Source: Microbacterium halotolerans (lineage in GTDB: Bacteria; Actinomycetota; Actinomycetes; Actinomycetales; Microbacteriaceae). From it: a stretch of DNA of 64,000 nt. This document shows, piece by piece, positions 37,161-44,832 of the stretch. Both the position numbers and the translations under genes were made by a program. Positions within the stretch are counted from its first letter, which is position 1; each line of letters starts with the position of its first letter. Location of the stretch: assembly GCF_003569805.1 (NCBI RefSeq), contig NZ_KZ984052.1:528560-592559 (forward strand), given 5' to 3'. The notes below the pieces were generated by a model. The model was not told the DNA's origin, made no database searches, and was given only the letters and a program-made list of their open reading frames with translations.

Positions 37161-38351
37161 GTGAACGAACTCACTCTCCGACTCTGGGACGGAACCGCGG
37201 ATCGCGGAGTCGTCCGGCTTGCGTGGGACGGGGACGCCATCCTCGCGGCCGAGCCAGCAGGCGATGACGCGGACGACGATCTGAGCATCGTCCCGGGTCT
37301 CGTCGACACGCATGTGCACCTGGGCTACAACGCCTCGTCTGTGCCCGCTGACGCTTCGACGTGGCCGATCATCACGCCGCCTGAGGAGCGCTCCCTCCAC
37401 ATCGCGGCGAACGCGATCTCCTGCCTGCGCGCCGGTGTGACCACCCTGCGCGATCTCGCCGCCGACTCCGTGCAGATGGCGGTCGAGCGCGCCTTCGATG
37501 ACGGTGTCATCGAGGGGCCCCGTCTGCGCACACACGGCATGGTCGGCATGACCGCGGGGCATGGCGACCTGTTCGTGCCGCCGCGCTACCGAGTGCGCGA
37601 CGCCGTCGCCGACAACCCTGACGAGTGCCGGAAGCTCGTGCGCACGTGGGCGCGCGAGGGAGCGGACGGAGTGAAGATCTACACGTCCGGCGGCGTGCTC
37701 TCGATGGGAGACAAGGTCGGCTGGCGCAACCAGACGCGCGAGGAGATCCGGGCGACGGTCGATGAGGCGCATGCGCTCGGCATGGCCGTCGCCGCTCATA
37801 CTCACACGGCCGACGGCGTGGATATCGCACTCGCCGAGGGCGTCGACTCGATCGAGCACGGCACGGGCATCGAGGAGCGGCACTTCGGAGAGCTGCTCGA
37901 GCGCAACCTCCCCGTTGCTCCGACGCTCCTGATCAACGACATCATCGCGGAGGCCAGGCGACCGGTCTCGGCCGAGGCTCAGGAGAAGGCCAAGGGAGTC
38001 GTCGCGCTGCGCGACCGGAACTTCGATGCCGCGGGTCGTGCCGGCATTCGATTCGTGCTCGGCACCGATGCGTCAGGTCAGTTCGTCGACTTCGGAGATC
38101 AGATGCAGGAAGTCCGTTCCATGGCTGCGGCCTTCGGCTGGTCAGCGGAGCGCGCACTTCGTGCGGCCACGTCCGATGCCGCCGACGCCATCGGCATGGG
38201 CGGACAGGTCGGAACGCTCACCGAAGGTTTCGGAGCGGACTTCCTCATCGTCCGGGGCCGCCCATGGGAGGACATCTCGACCCTGCAGCGAGAGAACATC
38301 GTAGCCGTCGTGTCGCGCGGACGTCTCGCCGCGGGAGCGCTGCCCGCCTGA
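37161..38351 (+). CDS. Metal-dependent amidohydrolase, substrate unknown
   Basis: The 396-residue amidohydrolase-superfamily protein has the first metal motif VDTHVHLGYN, the lysine segment DGVKIYTSGGVLSMGD, histidines in VAAHTHTADG and SIEHGTGIEE, and the catalytic aspartate in LGTDASG, so the binuclear site looks complete. This pattern is shared by imidazolonepropionase-like and Xaa-Pro/Xaa-Arg dipeptidase-like members. GAAAGGA precedes the start. It follows the transporter by 97 bases and is probably co-transcribed, so it likely acts on the imported compound or a product of it. The reaction cannot be named from sequence alone. Confidence 0.88.
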   Translation: MNELTLRLWDGTADRGVVRLAWDGDAILAAEPAGDDADDDLSIVPGLVDTHVHLGYNASSVPADASTWPIITPPEERSLHIAANAISCLRAGVTTLRDLAADSVQMAVERAFDDGVIEGPRLRTHGMVGMTAGHGDLFVPPRYRVRDAVADNPDECRKLVRTWAREGADGVKIYTSGGVLSMGDKVGWRNQTREEIRATVDEAHALGMAVAAHTHTADGVDIALAEGVDSIEHGTGIEERHFGELLERNLPVAPTLLINDIIAEARRPVSAEAQEKAKGVVALRDRNFDAAGRAGIRFVLGTDASGQFVDFGDQMQEVRSMAAAFGWSAERALRAATSDAADAIGMGGQVGTLTEGFGADFLIVRGRPWEDISTLQRENIVAVVSRGRLAAGALPA

Positions 38352-38357
38352 GCACCC

Positions 38358-38383
38358 CGTCTCCTCGATGCCTCGGGGAGACG
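38358..38383. terminator. Hairpin between the convergent amidohydrolase and HIT genes
   Basis: CGTCTCCTCGA pairs with TCGGGGAGACG (one G-U pair) around a TGCC loop, seven bases after the amidohydrolase stop. It may serve both convergent genes. Confidence 0.55.
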
Positions 38384-38434
38384 ACCGCAGAACGGTCGCC
38401 GATGCTGCGCGCCGACATGCGCGCGAAGGCTCCG

Positions 38435-38992
38435 CTATGCCGGCCAGGCCTCGGCGATCGCGTGGCGGACGTCGCCGAGCATCTGCGGCAGCGCCTTCGT
38501 ACGGCCGATGATGGGGAAGAAGTTCGCGTCGGACTTCCACCTCGGCACGATGTGCTGGTGCAGATGCTCCTCGACGCCGGCGCCGGCGACCTCGCCCTGG
38601 TTCATCCCGATGTTGAATCCGTCGCAGCGCGACGTGGCGCGCAGAACGCCCATCGCAACCCGGGTGAGGTGCGCGATCTCCGCGACCTCGTGGTCGTTCG
38701 CCTCGTCGTACATGCCCACATGCCGGTAGGGGCATACGAGCAGGTGACCCGAGTTGTACGGAAACAGATTCAGCAGCACGTACGCGTTGTCTCCCCTGTG
38801 CACGATCAGGCCGTCCTCGTCCGACTTGCCCGGCGCCGCGCAGAACGGGCAGCCGCTCCCCCGGTTGACGTCGGCGCCCGCCTGGATGTACGCCATCCGG
38901 TGCGGCGTCCACAGTCGCTGGAACGCGTCGGGCGTGCCGCCGAACTCGCTCTCCGGCTCGAGCTGGGCGTAGTCGTCGCGGGGGTCGGTCAC
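38435..38992 (-). CDS. HIT-family protein, likely diadenosine tetraphosphate phosphorylase
   Basis: The 185-residue protein has the histidine triad HLHQHIVPRW near residues 138-147 and CPFCAAPGKSDEDGLIVHRG earlier. In Mycobacterium tuberculosis the gene directly after thrS (Rv2613c) encodes an Ap4A phosphorylase with this layout, and here the gene also follows thrS with a four-base start-stop overlap. The activity is inferred from that parallel. In many actinobacteria pgsA follows; here the next gene is the convergent amidohydrolase. Confidence 0.88.
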   Translation of the reverse strand: MTDPRDDYAQLEPESEFGGTPDAFQRLWTPHRMAYIQAGADVNRGSGCPFCAAPGKSDEDGLIVHRGDNAYVLLNLFPYNSGHLLVCPYRHVGMYDEANDHEVAEIAHLTRVAMGVLRATSRCDGFNIGMNQGEVAGAGVEEHLHQHIVPRWKSDANFFPIIGRTKALPQMLGDVRHAIAEAWPA

Positions 38993-40977
38993 ACAGACTC
39001 CTGCACGGCGTCGGTCTCGCTCAGCACGAGCTGCTTCCGTTCGATCAGTCCGCTGATCAGCGCGACGGCTTCGTCGAGGGGAATGCCGTTGCGCTGCGAG
39101 CCGTCGCGGAAGCGGAACGACACAGTGCCAGCTGAGCGGTCCTGCTCGCCGGCGATCATGATCACCGGCACCTTCTGCGTCGTGTGCGTGCGGATCTTCT
39201 TCGGCATCCGGTCATCGGAGTGGTCGACCTCGACCCGCACCCCGGCTGCGCGGAACTTCTCGGCCGCGTCGTTGAGGTAGTCGCCGTACTCGTCGGCGAC
39301 GGGCACGCCCATGATCTGCACCGGCGCGAGCCAGAGCGGGAAGTCGCCGGCGTAGTGCTCGAGCAGGATGGCGAAGAAGCGCTCGATCGAGCCGAACAGC
39401 GCACGGTGGATCATGATCGGCCGCTGCTTCGATCCGTCCGCAGCCGTGTACTCCAGCCCGAAGCGCTCCGGCAGGTTCGGGTCGACCTGCACGGTCGACA
39501 GCTGCCAGACGCGACCGAGGGCGTCACGGGTCTTCAGATCGATCTTCGGTCCGTAGAAGGCGGCTTCGCCTGGCACCTCGACCAGCTTCAGTCCGCTCGC
39601 CACCGCGACGTTGCGCAGCGCGTTCGTCGAGTACTCCCAGAATTCCTCGGAGCCGATCCACTTCGACTTCTCGTCGTCGCGCATCGACAGTTCGAGCTCG
39701 AAGTCGTCGAGCCCGAAGTCGCGCAGCATCGAGATGATGAACTCGAGTACCTTCGTGACCTCGCCCTCGAGCTGCTCGCCGGTGACGAACAGGTGCGAGT
39801 CATCCTGCGTGAAGCCGCGCACACGGGTGAGCCCGTGCAGTGCGCCGGAGAGCTCGTTGCGGTACACCGTGCCGTTCTCCGCGTAGCGCAGCGGCAGGTC
39901 GCGATAGCTGCGCGCGCGCTCCTTGTAGATCGTGATGTGCATCGGGCAGTTCATCGGCTTGAGGTAGTAGTCCGCCCCCTGCTTGGTGACGTGGCCCTCC
40001 TCGTCGCGCTCCTCATCCATCCGGATCGCCGGCCAGATGCCGTCGCCGTAGGTCTCCAGGTGCCCGGAGGTCTCGAACAGGTCGCTCTTGGTGATGTGCG
40101 GTGTGTAGACGTAGGAGTAGCCGCCCTCGATGTGGCGGCGCCGGGCGTGCTGCTCCATCTCGCCGCGGACGATGCCGCCGCGCGGGTGCCACACCGACAG
40201 ACCGGATCCGATCTCCTCGGGGAACGAGAACAGGTCGAGCTCGCGACCCAGCTTGCGGTGGTCGCGCTTGGCAGCCTCGGCGAGGCGCTCCTTGTACGCG
40301 ACCAGATCGTCTTTGGTCGCCCATGCGGTGCCGTAGATGCGCTGCAGCTGCGGGTTGTTCTCGTTGCCGCGCCAATACGCACCTGCGATGCGCAGCAGGT
40401 CCCAGCCGTTGGCGACCATGCGCGTCGACGGCACATGCGGGCCGCGGCAGAGGTCGCCCCACACCGTCTCGCCCGTCTTCGGGTCGACGTTGTCGTAGAT
40501 GGTCAGACCGCCCGCACCGACCTCGACGCTCGCGCCCTCTGCAGCTTCCTTCTTGCCGCCCTTGAGATCGATCAGCTCGAGTTTGAACGGCTCGTCCTTC
40601 AGCTCTGCTCGGCCCTCGTCGTCGGTGATCGAGCGGCGCACGAACCGCTGCCCGGCCTTGACGATCCGCTGCATCTCCTTTTTGATCGCTTTGAGATCAT
40701 CCGGGGTGAAAGGCTCATCGACCTGGAAATCGTAATAGAAGCCGTCGGTGACGAACGGTCCGATGCCGAGCTTTGCTGCCGGGTTGATGCGCTGCACCGC
40801 CTGCGCGAGCACGTGCGCCGTCGAGTGGCGCAGGATGTTCAGGCCGTCCTCGCTGTCGATCGTGACCGACTCGGTCGTCTGCGTGTCCGTGACCTCCGCG
40901 GCGAGGTCGGTGAGCGTGCCGTCGACGCGCATGGCGACGACGTTCTTTTCGGGGAACAGATCGAATCCTGTGGTCAC
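38989..40977 (-). CDS. thrS: Threonine--tRNA ligase
   Basis: Class II synthetase with N-terminal TGS and editing domains. The 662-residue protein has HSTAHVLAQAVQRINP in the editing domain, the later zinc-cysteine region KPMNCPMHITIYK, class II motif 2 ENGTVYRNELSGALHGLTRVRGFTQDD, and an anticodon-binding domain at the C-terminus. The GTG start lies six bases after a TAGAAT -10, so the thrS-HIT transcript appears leaderless. That argues against a T-box or other leader control. A cluster of short repeats lies just upstream. Confidence 0.97.
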   Translation of the reverse strand: MTTGFDLFPEKNVVAMRVDGTLTDLAAEVTDTQTTESVTIDSEDGLNILRHSTAHVLAQAVQRINPAAKLGIGPFVTDGFYYDFQVDEPFTPDDLKAIKKEMQRIVKAGQRFVRRSITDDEGRAELKDEPFKLELIDLKGGKKEAAEGASVEVGAGGLTIYDNVDPKTGETVWGDLCRGPHVPSTRMVANGWDLLRIAGAYWRGNENNPQLQRIYGTAWATKDDLVAYKERLAEAAKRDHRKLGRELDLFSFPEEIGSGLSVWHPRGGIVRGEMEQHARRRHIEGGYSYVYTPHITKSDLFETSGHLETYGDGIWPAIRMDEERDEEGHVTKQGADYYLKPMNCPMHITIYKERARSYRDLPLRYAENGTVYRNELSGALHGLTRVRGFTQDDSHLFVTGEQLEGEVTKVLEFIISMLRDFGLDDFELELSMRDDEKSKWIGSEEFWEYSTNALRNVAVASGLKLVEVPGEAAFYGPKIDLKTRDALGRVWQLSTVQVDPNLPERFGLEYTAADGSKQRPIMIHRALFGSIERFFAILLEHYAGDFPLWLAPVQIMGVPVADEYGDYLNDAAEKFRAAGVRVEVDHSDDRMPKKIRTHTTQKVPVIMIAGEQDRSAGTVSFRFRDGSQRNGIPLDEAVALISGLIERKQLVLSETDAVQESV

Positions 40978-40983
40978 CAGACG

Positions 40984-40989
40984 ATTCTA
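40984..40989 (-). promoter_or_regulatory. Leaderless promoter -10 of thrS
   Basis: TAGAAT on the minus strand, six bases (CGTCTG) before the GTG start codon. Confidence 0.6.
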
Positions 40990-41010
40990 CGAGCCATCGC
41001 CTGCGGTCAC

Positions 41011-41139
41011 GAACTCGGAGCCGAGCGTCGCGAGCTATCCGTCGCCCCTGCTGTGGCGCAGAATCGCGGAGGAACAGCAGAAGCTCGGAGCCGTTGGCAC
41101 CTTTCGCTCCGAGGTTCTGCGCATTCTCCGAGGTTCTGC
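41011..41139. repeat. Cluster of five copies of a GCAGAAnCTCGGAG-like motif in both orientations
   Basis: Plus-oriented copies lie at 41011-41020 (GAACTCGGAG), 41058-41071 (GCAGAATCGCGGAG) and 41077-41090 (GCAGAAGCTCGGAG). Two identical inverted copies (CTCCGAGGTTCTGC) lie at 41107-41120 and 41126-41139, 19 bases apart. 41077-41091 can pair with 41106-41120, or 41075-41090 with 41126-41141, each with one mismatch, so the hairpins are mutually exclusive. They lie between the ankyrin-protein stop and the thrS promoter. Confidence 0.65.
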
Positions 41140-41180
41140 TGGCGCGTATTCGTCGTGTTCCGGCGCCGCCCGCGGGCCGC

Positions 41181-41555
41181 TCAGGTGCCTGGCAGGGTCC
41201 TGCCGAACATCGATGCCGTATCGCGCGCGCTCGGAGTTCCCGCATCGAGGTCGGCTCCGGCCTCGATCAGCAGGCCGACGATATCGTCGTATCCCTTAAA
41301 CACGGCACCGGCGACGGGCGCCTGGCCACGGTCGTTGAGTGCGTTCACATCGGCGTCGCGCTCGATGAGCCCCGCGACCAGCTCGGTGCGGCCGTTGTAG
41401 GCGGCGAGCATCAGCAGCGTGTCTCCCAGCGAGTTCGTCAGGTCCGCATCGACGCCCTGGTCGATGTACGCGAGCAGCTGCGCGTCGCCCTCGCGGGCGA
41501 GGTCGAACATCCGGTTCCCGAACTCGACCACCTCGTCAGGCAGTTCCTCCGTCAT
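41181..41555 (-). CDS. Ankyrin-repeat protein, 124 residues
   Basis: The short soluble protein contains about three ankyrin repeats: DAQLLAYIDQGVDADLTNSLGDTLLMLAAYNGR, then a copy starting LVAGLIERDADVNALNDRGQ, then DIVGLLIEAGADLDAGT. It probably mediates protein contacts, partner unknown. The ATG follows a TAGCAT -10 by seven bases, suggesting a leaderless transcript; a longer in-frame start is unlikely because it would run through the Cys/Met-rich gene promoter. It is divergent from the copper-protein gene. Confidence 0.87.
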   Translation of the reverse strand: MTEELPDEVVEFGNRMFDLAREGDAQLLAYIDQGVDADLTNSLGDTLLMLAAYNGRTELVAGLIERDADVNALNDRGQAPVAGAVFKGYDDIVGLLIEAGADLDAGTPSARDTASMFGRTLPGT

Positions 41556-41562
41556 GGCACCA

Positions 41563-41568
41563 ATGCTA
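41563..41568 (-). promoter_or_regulatory. Leaderless promoter -10 of the ankyrin gene
   Basis: TAGCAT on the minus strand, seven bases before the ATG. Confidence 0.5.
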
Positions 41569-41604
41569 TCGAGACCAGCAGTGGATTGTCTCCACCGCCG
41601 GGCG

Positions 41605-41610
41605 TACTCT
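41605..41610 (+). promoter_or_regulatory. Candidate -10 box of the copper-storage-like gene
   Basis: TACTCT lies 55 bases before the start codon. A GGCGGG/CCCGCC hairpin (41618-41632) follows in the predicted leader. No CsoR-like GGG-box was recognised. Confidence 0.35.
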
Positions 41611-41664
41611 GGCCGCAGGCGGGCGACCCGCCCGTTTCGGATGAGCAGAACGGACGGTTGTGAG

Positions 41665-42063
41665 ATGGACGCGATGATGATGGACACGGCCTCCCCGAGC
41701 ATGAAGATGCCGGGCATGGAGAAGATGGACATGTCGATGATGCAGGCGTGCATGGACGCGTGCTCCGCCTGCGAACAGGCGTGTACGGTGTGCTCGACTC
41801 AGGGCATGGACTGCGCGCCCGCCTGCATGAACACCGCCGATATGTGCAACACGATGATGCGGAGCATGATGCGCATGCAGGGCATGACGCCCGCGGCGAT
41901 GATGTCGATGCTCGACGCGTGCATAGCGATGTGTCAGGTGGGCATGGACTCCTGCATGGAGCACGCCGACACCAGCGACGTGTGCCGGATGTGCGCTCAG
42001 GCCTGCAAGGCGTGTATGGACGCGTGCATGCAGATGCGCGAGTCGATGATGGCCTCAGCCTGA
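41665..42063 (+). CDS. Cys/Met-rich four-helix-bundle copper-storage-like protein
   Basis: The 132-residue protein has 16 cysteines, nearly all in CxxxC or CxxC spacing along helices (MQACMDACSACEQACTVC, CAPACMNTADMC, CRMCAQACKACMDACMQM), plus a Met-rich N-terminus with MKMPGMEKMDMSMM. This is the layout of four-helix-bundle copper-binding (Csp/DUF326) proteins, which store many Cu(I) ions inside the bundle. I see no signal peptide, so it is likely the cytosolic type. No copper ATPase or CsoR gene is nearby. It is divergent from the ankyrin gene and convergent with a small Cys-motif protein gene. Confidence 0.85.
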   Translation: MDAMMMDTASPSMKMPGMEKMDMSMMQACMDACSACEQACTVCSTQGMDCAPACMNTADMCNTMMRSMMRMQGMTPAAMMSMLDACIAMCQVGMDSCMEHADTSDVCRMCAQACKACMDACMQMRESMMASA

Positions 42064-42073
42064 CGACCGTCGT

Positions 42074-42418
42074 TCAGCTCAGCGGCGCCACGTTGTACTG
42101 CACGCGTCCGACCGCGAGCACGTCGTAGTCGCGGTGCAGCGCGACGGGCGCGCCCACCGTGACGTCCACAGAGCCTGCGTGCCAGACGGTGCGCGTAGCA
42201 CCCGTGAGCTCGCGCAACCCGATCGTGCCGTCGACGCGGTCGATCTCCGTCACGATCGCGTCGGCCCAGCGGGTCGGCGTCGCCGACGCCAGACGCGCCT
42301 GGATCAGGTGCAGCGAGTGACCCGGGGCGAGCGAGGAGCAGACACCGCCGTGCGCGCACATGCACACCGCACGCTCCGTCACCTCGACGGACGAAAGATG
42401 TGGCAGCGGCGTGTTCAC
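42074..42418 (-). CDS. Uncharacterised 114-residue protein with a CMCAHGGVC motif
   Basis: No family recognised. The N-terminal part has CMCAHGGVC near residues 19-27, a possible metal site, followed by a beta-rich stretch (LHLIQARLASATPTRWADAIV, RTVWHAGSVDVTVGAPVALHRDYDVLAVGRVQYN). No signal peptide. GTG start with GAGGAG well placed upstream, and a TAGCCT -10 about 30 bases ahead (minus 42455-42450). Its position beside the copper-storage-like gene makes metal handling possible, but that is only suggestion. Confidence 0.7.
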   Translation of the reverse strand: MNTPLPHLSSVEVTERAVCMCAHGGVCSSLAPGHSLHLIQARLASATPTRWADAIVTEIDRVDGTIGLRELTGATRTVWHAGSVDVTVGAPVALHRDYDVLAVGRVQYNVAPLS

Positions 42419-42549
42419 GGGGTTGCTCCTCAGGATCGGATGCTCCGAGGCTACGTGCGTCGATCAGCGCCCGTCATCTCACGCGAAACACACCGCAACA
42501 TTGCGGCAGATGAGACGAAGCTCCCGAGGCGTCGAGTGCTTCGATTGAG

Positions 42550-42622
42550 AGCGGATGACGAGACTCGAACTCGCGACCCTCACCTTGGCAAGGTGATGCG
42601 CTACCAACTGCGCTACATCCGC
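42550..42622 (-). tRNA. tRNA-Gly (anticodon GCC), second copy
   Basis: A 73-base cloverleaf with acceptor GCGGATG/CATCCGC, anticodon loop CTTGCCAAG and a GGTTCGA-type T arm (GAGTTCGAGTCTC). It is identical in body to the copy at the head of the cluster. The 3' CCA is not encoded. Confidence 0.95.
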
Positions 42623-42679
42623 ACAGGAACCAGTGCTCCGGACGAAAAATCCCCGGCAGCGCCGGGGATGAAGTCGTCG

Positions 42680-42751
42680 TGCGCGATACTGGGATCGAAC
42701 CAGTGACCTCTTCCGTGTCAGGGAAGCGCGCTACCGCTGCGCTAATCGCGC
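42680..42751 (-). tRNA. tRNA-Val (anticodon GAC)
   Basis: A 72-base cloverleaf with acceptor GCGCGAT/ATCGCGC, D arm GCGCAGCGGTAGCGC, anticodon stem-loop CTTCCCTGACACGGAAG and T arm CTGGTTCGATCCCAG. No encoded CCA. Confidence 0.95.
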
Positions 42752-42780
42752 CTGTGAAGGCTGTTCAGTTGAAAGAGTGG

Positions 42781-42851
42781 AGGTGGCGACGGGATTCGAA
42801 CCCGTGTAAACGGCTTTGCAGGCCGGTGCCTAGCCTCTCGGCCACGCCACC
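42781..42851 (-). tRNA. tRNA-Cys (anticodon GCA)
   Basis: A 71-base cloverleaf with acceptor GGTGGCG/CGCCACC, anticodon stem-loop CGGCCTGCAAAGCCG and T arm CGGGTTCGAATCCCG. No encoded CCA. Confidence 0.95.
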
Positions 42852-42908
42852 GCGGGGGGATCGATGACCCGCGTGCCGATTCCCTCCGAAGAGGAAGCCT
42901 GACACTCG

Positions 42909-42981
42909 AGCGGATGACGAGACTCGAACTCGCGACCCTCACCTTGGCAAGGTGATGCGCTACCAACTGCGCTACATCCGC
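42909..42981 (-). tRNA. tRNA-Gly (anticodon GCC), first copy
   Basis: Same cloverleaf as the last tRNA of the cluster. It is the first transcribed, directly after the promoter, so the order is Gly-Cys-Val-Gly. Confidence 0.95.
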
Positions 42982-43020
42982 ATCGCCGTCCGGTTCGTTT
43001 CCTCACCGGCGACTCGTAAA

Positions 43021-43049
43021 ACTATACGCATTCGTGTCGTCTTCGCCAA
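43021..43049 (-). promoter_or_regulatory. Promoter of the tRNA cluster
   Basis: On the minus strand TTGGCG (43049-43044), 17 bases, TATAGT (43026-43021). This is the closest match to a full vegetative -35/-10 promoter in the window, about 40 bases before the first tRNA-Gly. Confidence 0.75.
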
Positions 43050-43206
43050 ACCGAGCGGGACACCCGGGCGCGTCACGCGCCGTTCCGCGGACGTTCACCG
43101 CGCTGCCTCGGTTCCGGATAGTTCCACACCTGCTCCGATCGTGCGATCTCGGCCGGGCGGGAGCAAGATGGAGTGACGACGGCGCCACCGAGGAGAAGAG
43201 GCCGGA

Positions 43207-44205
43207 ATGAGCAACGACGAGCACGACCCGCGCGTACAGGTCCTCGACGCCGGCGAGCCGTGCACCGACGTGGAGGTGCTCGAACCGCGGTCCGTTCCGC
43301 TGGGCGGACCGCGCGCGATGCCGGTGTCGCGCACGCTTCCGCAGCGCCGACGCTCGCTCGTCGGTTCGTGGTGCTTCGTCGACCACTACGGCACGGACGA
43401 TGTCTCGCGCACCGGCGGCATGCATGTGCCTCGGCACCCTCACACCGGCCTCGCGACCGTCTCGTGGCTGTTCTCCGGCCGCGTCGATCACCTCGATTCC
43501 GGCGGGAACGCCGCCACGATCCGGCCGGGCGAGCTGAACCTGATGATCGCGGGCCGCGGCATCACGCATCAGGAGATCTCCACGCCCGACACAACCGTCC
43601 TGCACGGCGTGCAGCTCTGGTACGCGCTGCCGGAGGCGACGCGCTTCGGTGACAATCACTTCGAGCACTACGCGCCGCCCTCGGTGACGACTGTGCCCGG
43701 GCTGACCGCTCGCGTCTTCATCGGCTCGCTCGCCGGCTCGACCTCCCCCGTCGAGACCCGCACGCCGGATCTGCTCGGCGCCGAGCTGATCCTCTCCCCC
43801 GGTGCCGACGTCACCGTCGAGGTGCGCACCGACTTCGAGCTCGCCGTGCTCGCCGAGACCGGCGACATCCGGGTCAACGGCACGCAGACGGCGCAGCACG
43901 GGCTGGCCTACGTTCCTGCGGGATCCGATTCCCTCCGGCTCTCGGCGGGAAGTTCGGGAGCGCGCGCCGTTCTGCTCGGCGGCGTGCCGCTCGGCGAGCA
44001 GATCGTGATGTGGTGGAACTTCGTCGGCCGCACGCATGAGGAGATCGAGGAGTTCCGTCGTCGTTACCAAGCGGAGCTCGGCTTCGAGCCCGCGAACTCC
44101 GATGATGCCGACGCTCCCCCGCTGTTCGGCGACTTCCCGCCGGAGCAGCCGGCGCCGCTTCCCGCGCCTGCTCTGCCGAACGCCCGCCTGCGCCCCCGCG
44201 AGTAG
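43207..44205 (+). CDS. Pirin-family protein
   Basis: Pirins are bicupins with an iron site; some act as quercetinases, others as regulators. The 332-residue protein has the N-terminal metal motif MHVPRHPHTGLATVSWLFSG and IMIAGRGITHQEIS, and a second cupin ending in GEQIVMWWNFVGRTHEEIEEFRRRYQ. Residues for the iron site look complete. GAAGAGG precedes the ATG. It is convergent with a thioesterase gene. Its substrate or partner is not evident. Confidence 0.93.
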   Translation: MSNDEHDPRVQVLDAGEPCTDVEVLEPRSVPLGGPRAMPVSRTLPQRRRSLVGSWCFVDHYGTDDVSRTGGMHVPRHPHTGLATVSWLFSGRVDHLDSGGNAATIRPGELNLMIAGRGITHQEISTPDTTVLHGVQLWYALPEATRFGDNHFEHYAPPSVTTVPGLTARVFIGSLAGSTSPVETRTPDLLGAELILSPGADVTVEVRTDFELAVLAETGDIRVNGTQTAQHGLAYVPAGSDSLRLSAGSSGARAVLLGGVPLGEQIVMWWNFVGRTHEEIEEFRRRYQAELGFEPANSDDADAPPLFGDFPPEQPAPLPAPALPNARLRPRE

Positions 44206-44254
44206 CCTCAGCCGACGCGAGACCGTGCCCAGAGCGTCCGTCGCACGCCGACGG

Positions 44255-44671
44255 TCAGCTCCCGCCGCGGAACATCGCCGCGAGCTCTTCGGGTATCGGT
44301 GCACCGCGCAGCCCCCGCTCCGGGTCGTGCACCGTCCATACGCGGGTCTCGAACCCCTCCACGCGCACCTCGCCGTCCTTCGTCAGCGTGTGCCTGATGT
44401 GGAAGCTCTTGGTGCCGAGTTCGACGATCTCACTGGTGATCTCGACGTCGTCGCCGTAGCTGCACGGCGCTCGGAAGGTCGCCTTCGTCTCCACCAGCGG
44501 ACATCCGGCTCCGCCATGGGAGGCGAGCATCTCCTGCTTCGGCATCCCCGTGGCTTCGTAGAGCATCGTGGTGCCGTGGTCGAACCAGCGGAAGAACTGC
44601 GGATTGAAGACGATTCCCGCCGGATCGCAGTCACCCCATTCGACCCGCCGAGAGAGGGTGTTCTTCAACAT
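44255..44671 (-). CDS. 4-hydroxybenzoyl-CoA-type acyl-CoA thioesterase
   Basis: The 138-residue hotdog-fold protein has WGDCDPAGIVFNPQFFRWFD near residues 12-31, with the catalytic aspartate typical of the 4HBT/YbgC group. It hydrolyses acyl- or aroyl-CoA esters. I chose the second ATG since GGAAAGG is eight bases ahead of it and only two ahead of the first (44677). It lies downstream of a LigM-like O-demethylase gene on the same strand, after a gap of about 160 bases, which hints at aromatic acid metabolism. Confidence 0.9.
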   Translation of the reverse strand: MLKNTLSRRVEWGDCDPAGIVFNPQFFRWFDHGTTMLYEATGMPKQEMLASHGGAGCPLVETKATFRAPCSYGDDVEITSEIVELGTKSFHIRHTLTKDGEVRVEGFETRVWTVHDPERGLRGAPIPEELAAMFRGGS

Positions 44672-44832
44672 GCGCATCGCCTTTCCATCTGCATCGGCGC
44701 TCGACGGGCGGTGAGCCCGGCTTCACTGTCGCCGACGACACGTCTGCTCTGCCGGATGACCCGGCTCGCCTTCGAGTCTCCCACTGCGACGTACAAGCGC
44801 GCCGCCTCGCCCGGAGTCCGAGGAGACGCAGC

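Noticed and set aside
40978..41180. T-box or attenuator leader for thrS
   Set aside because: A TAGAAT box six bases before the start codon argues for a leaderless mRNA, and I saw no T-box core sequence.
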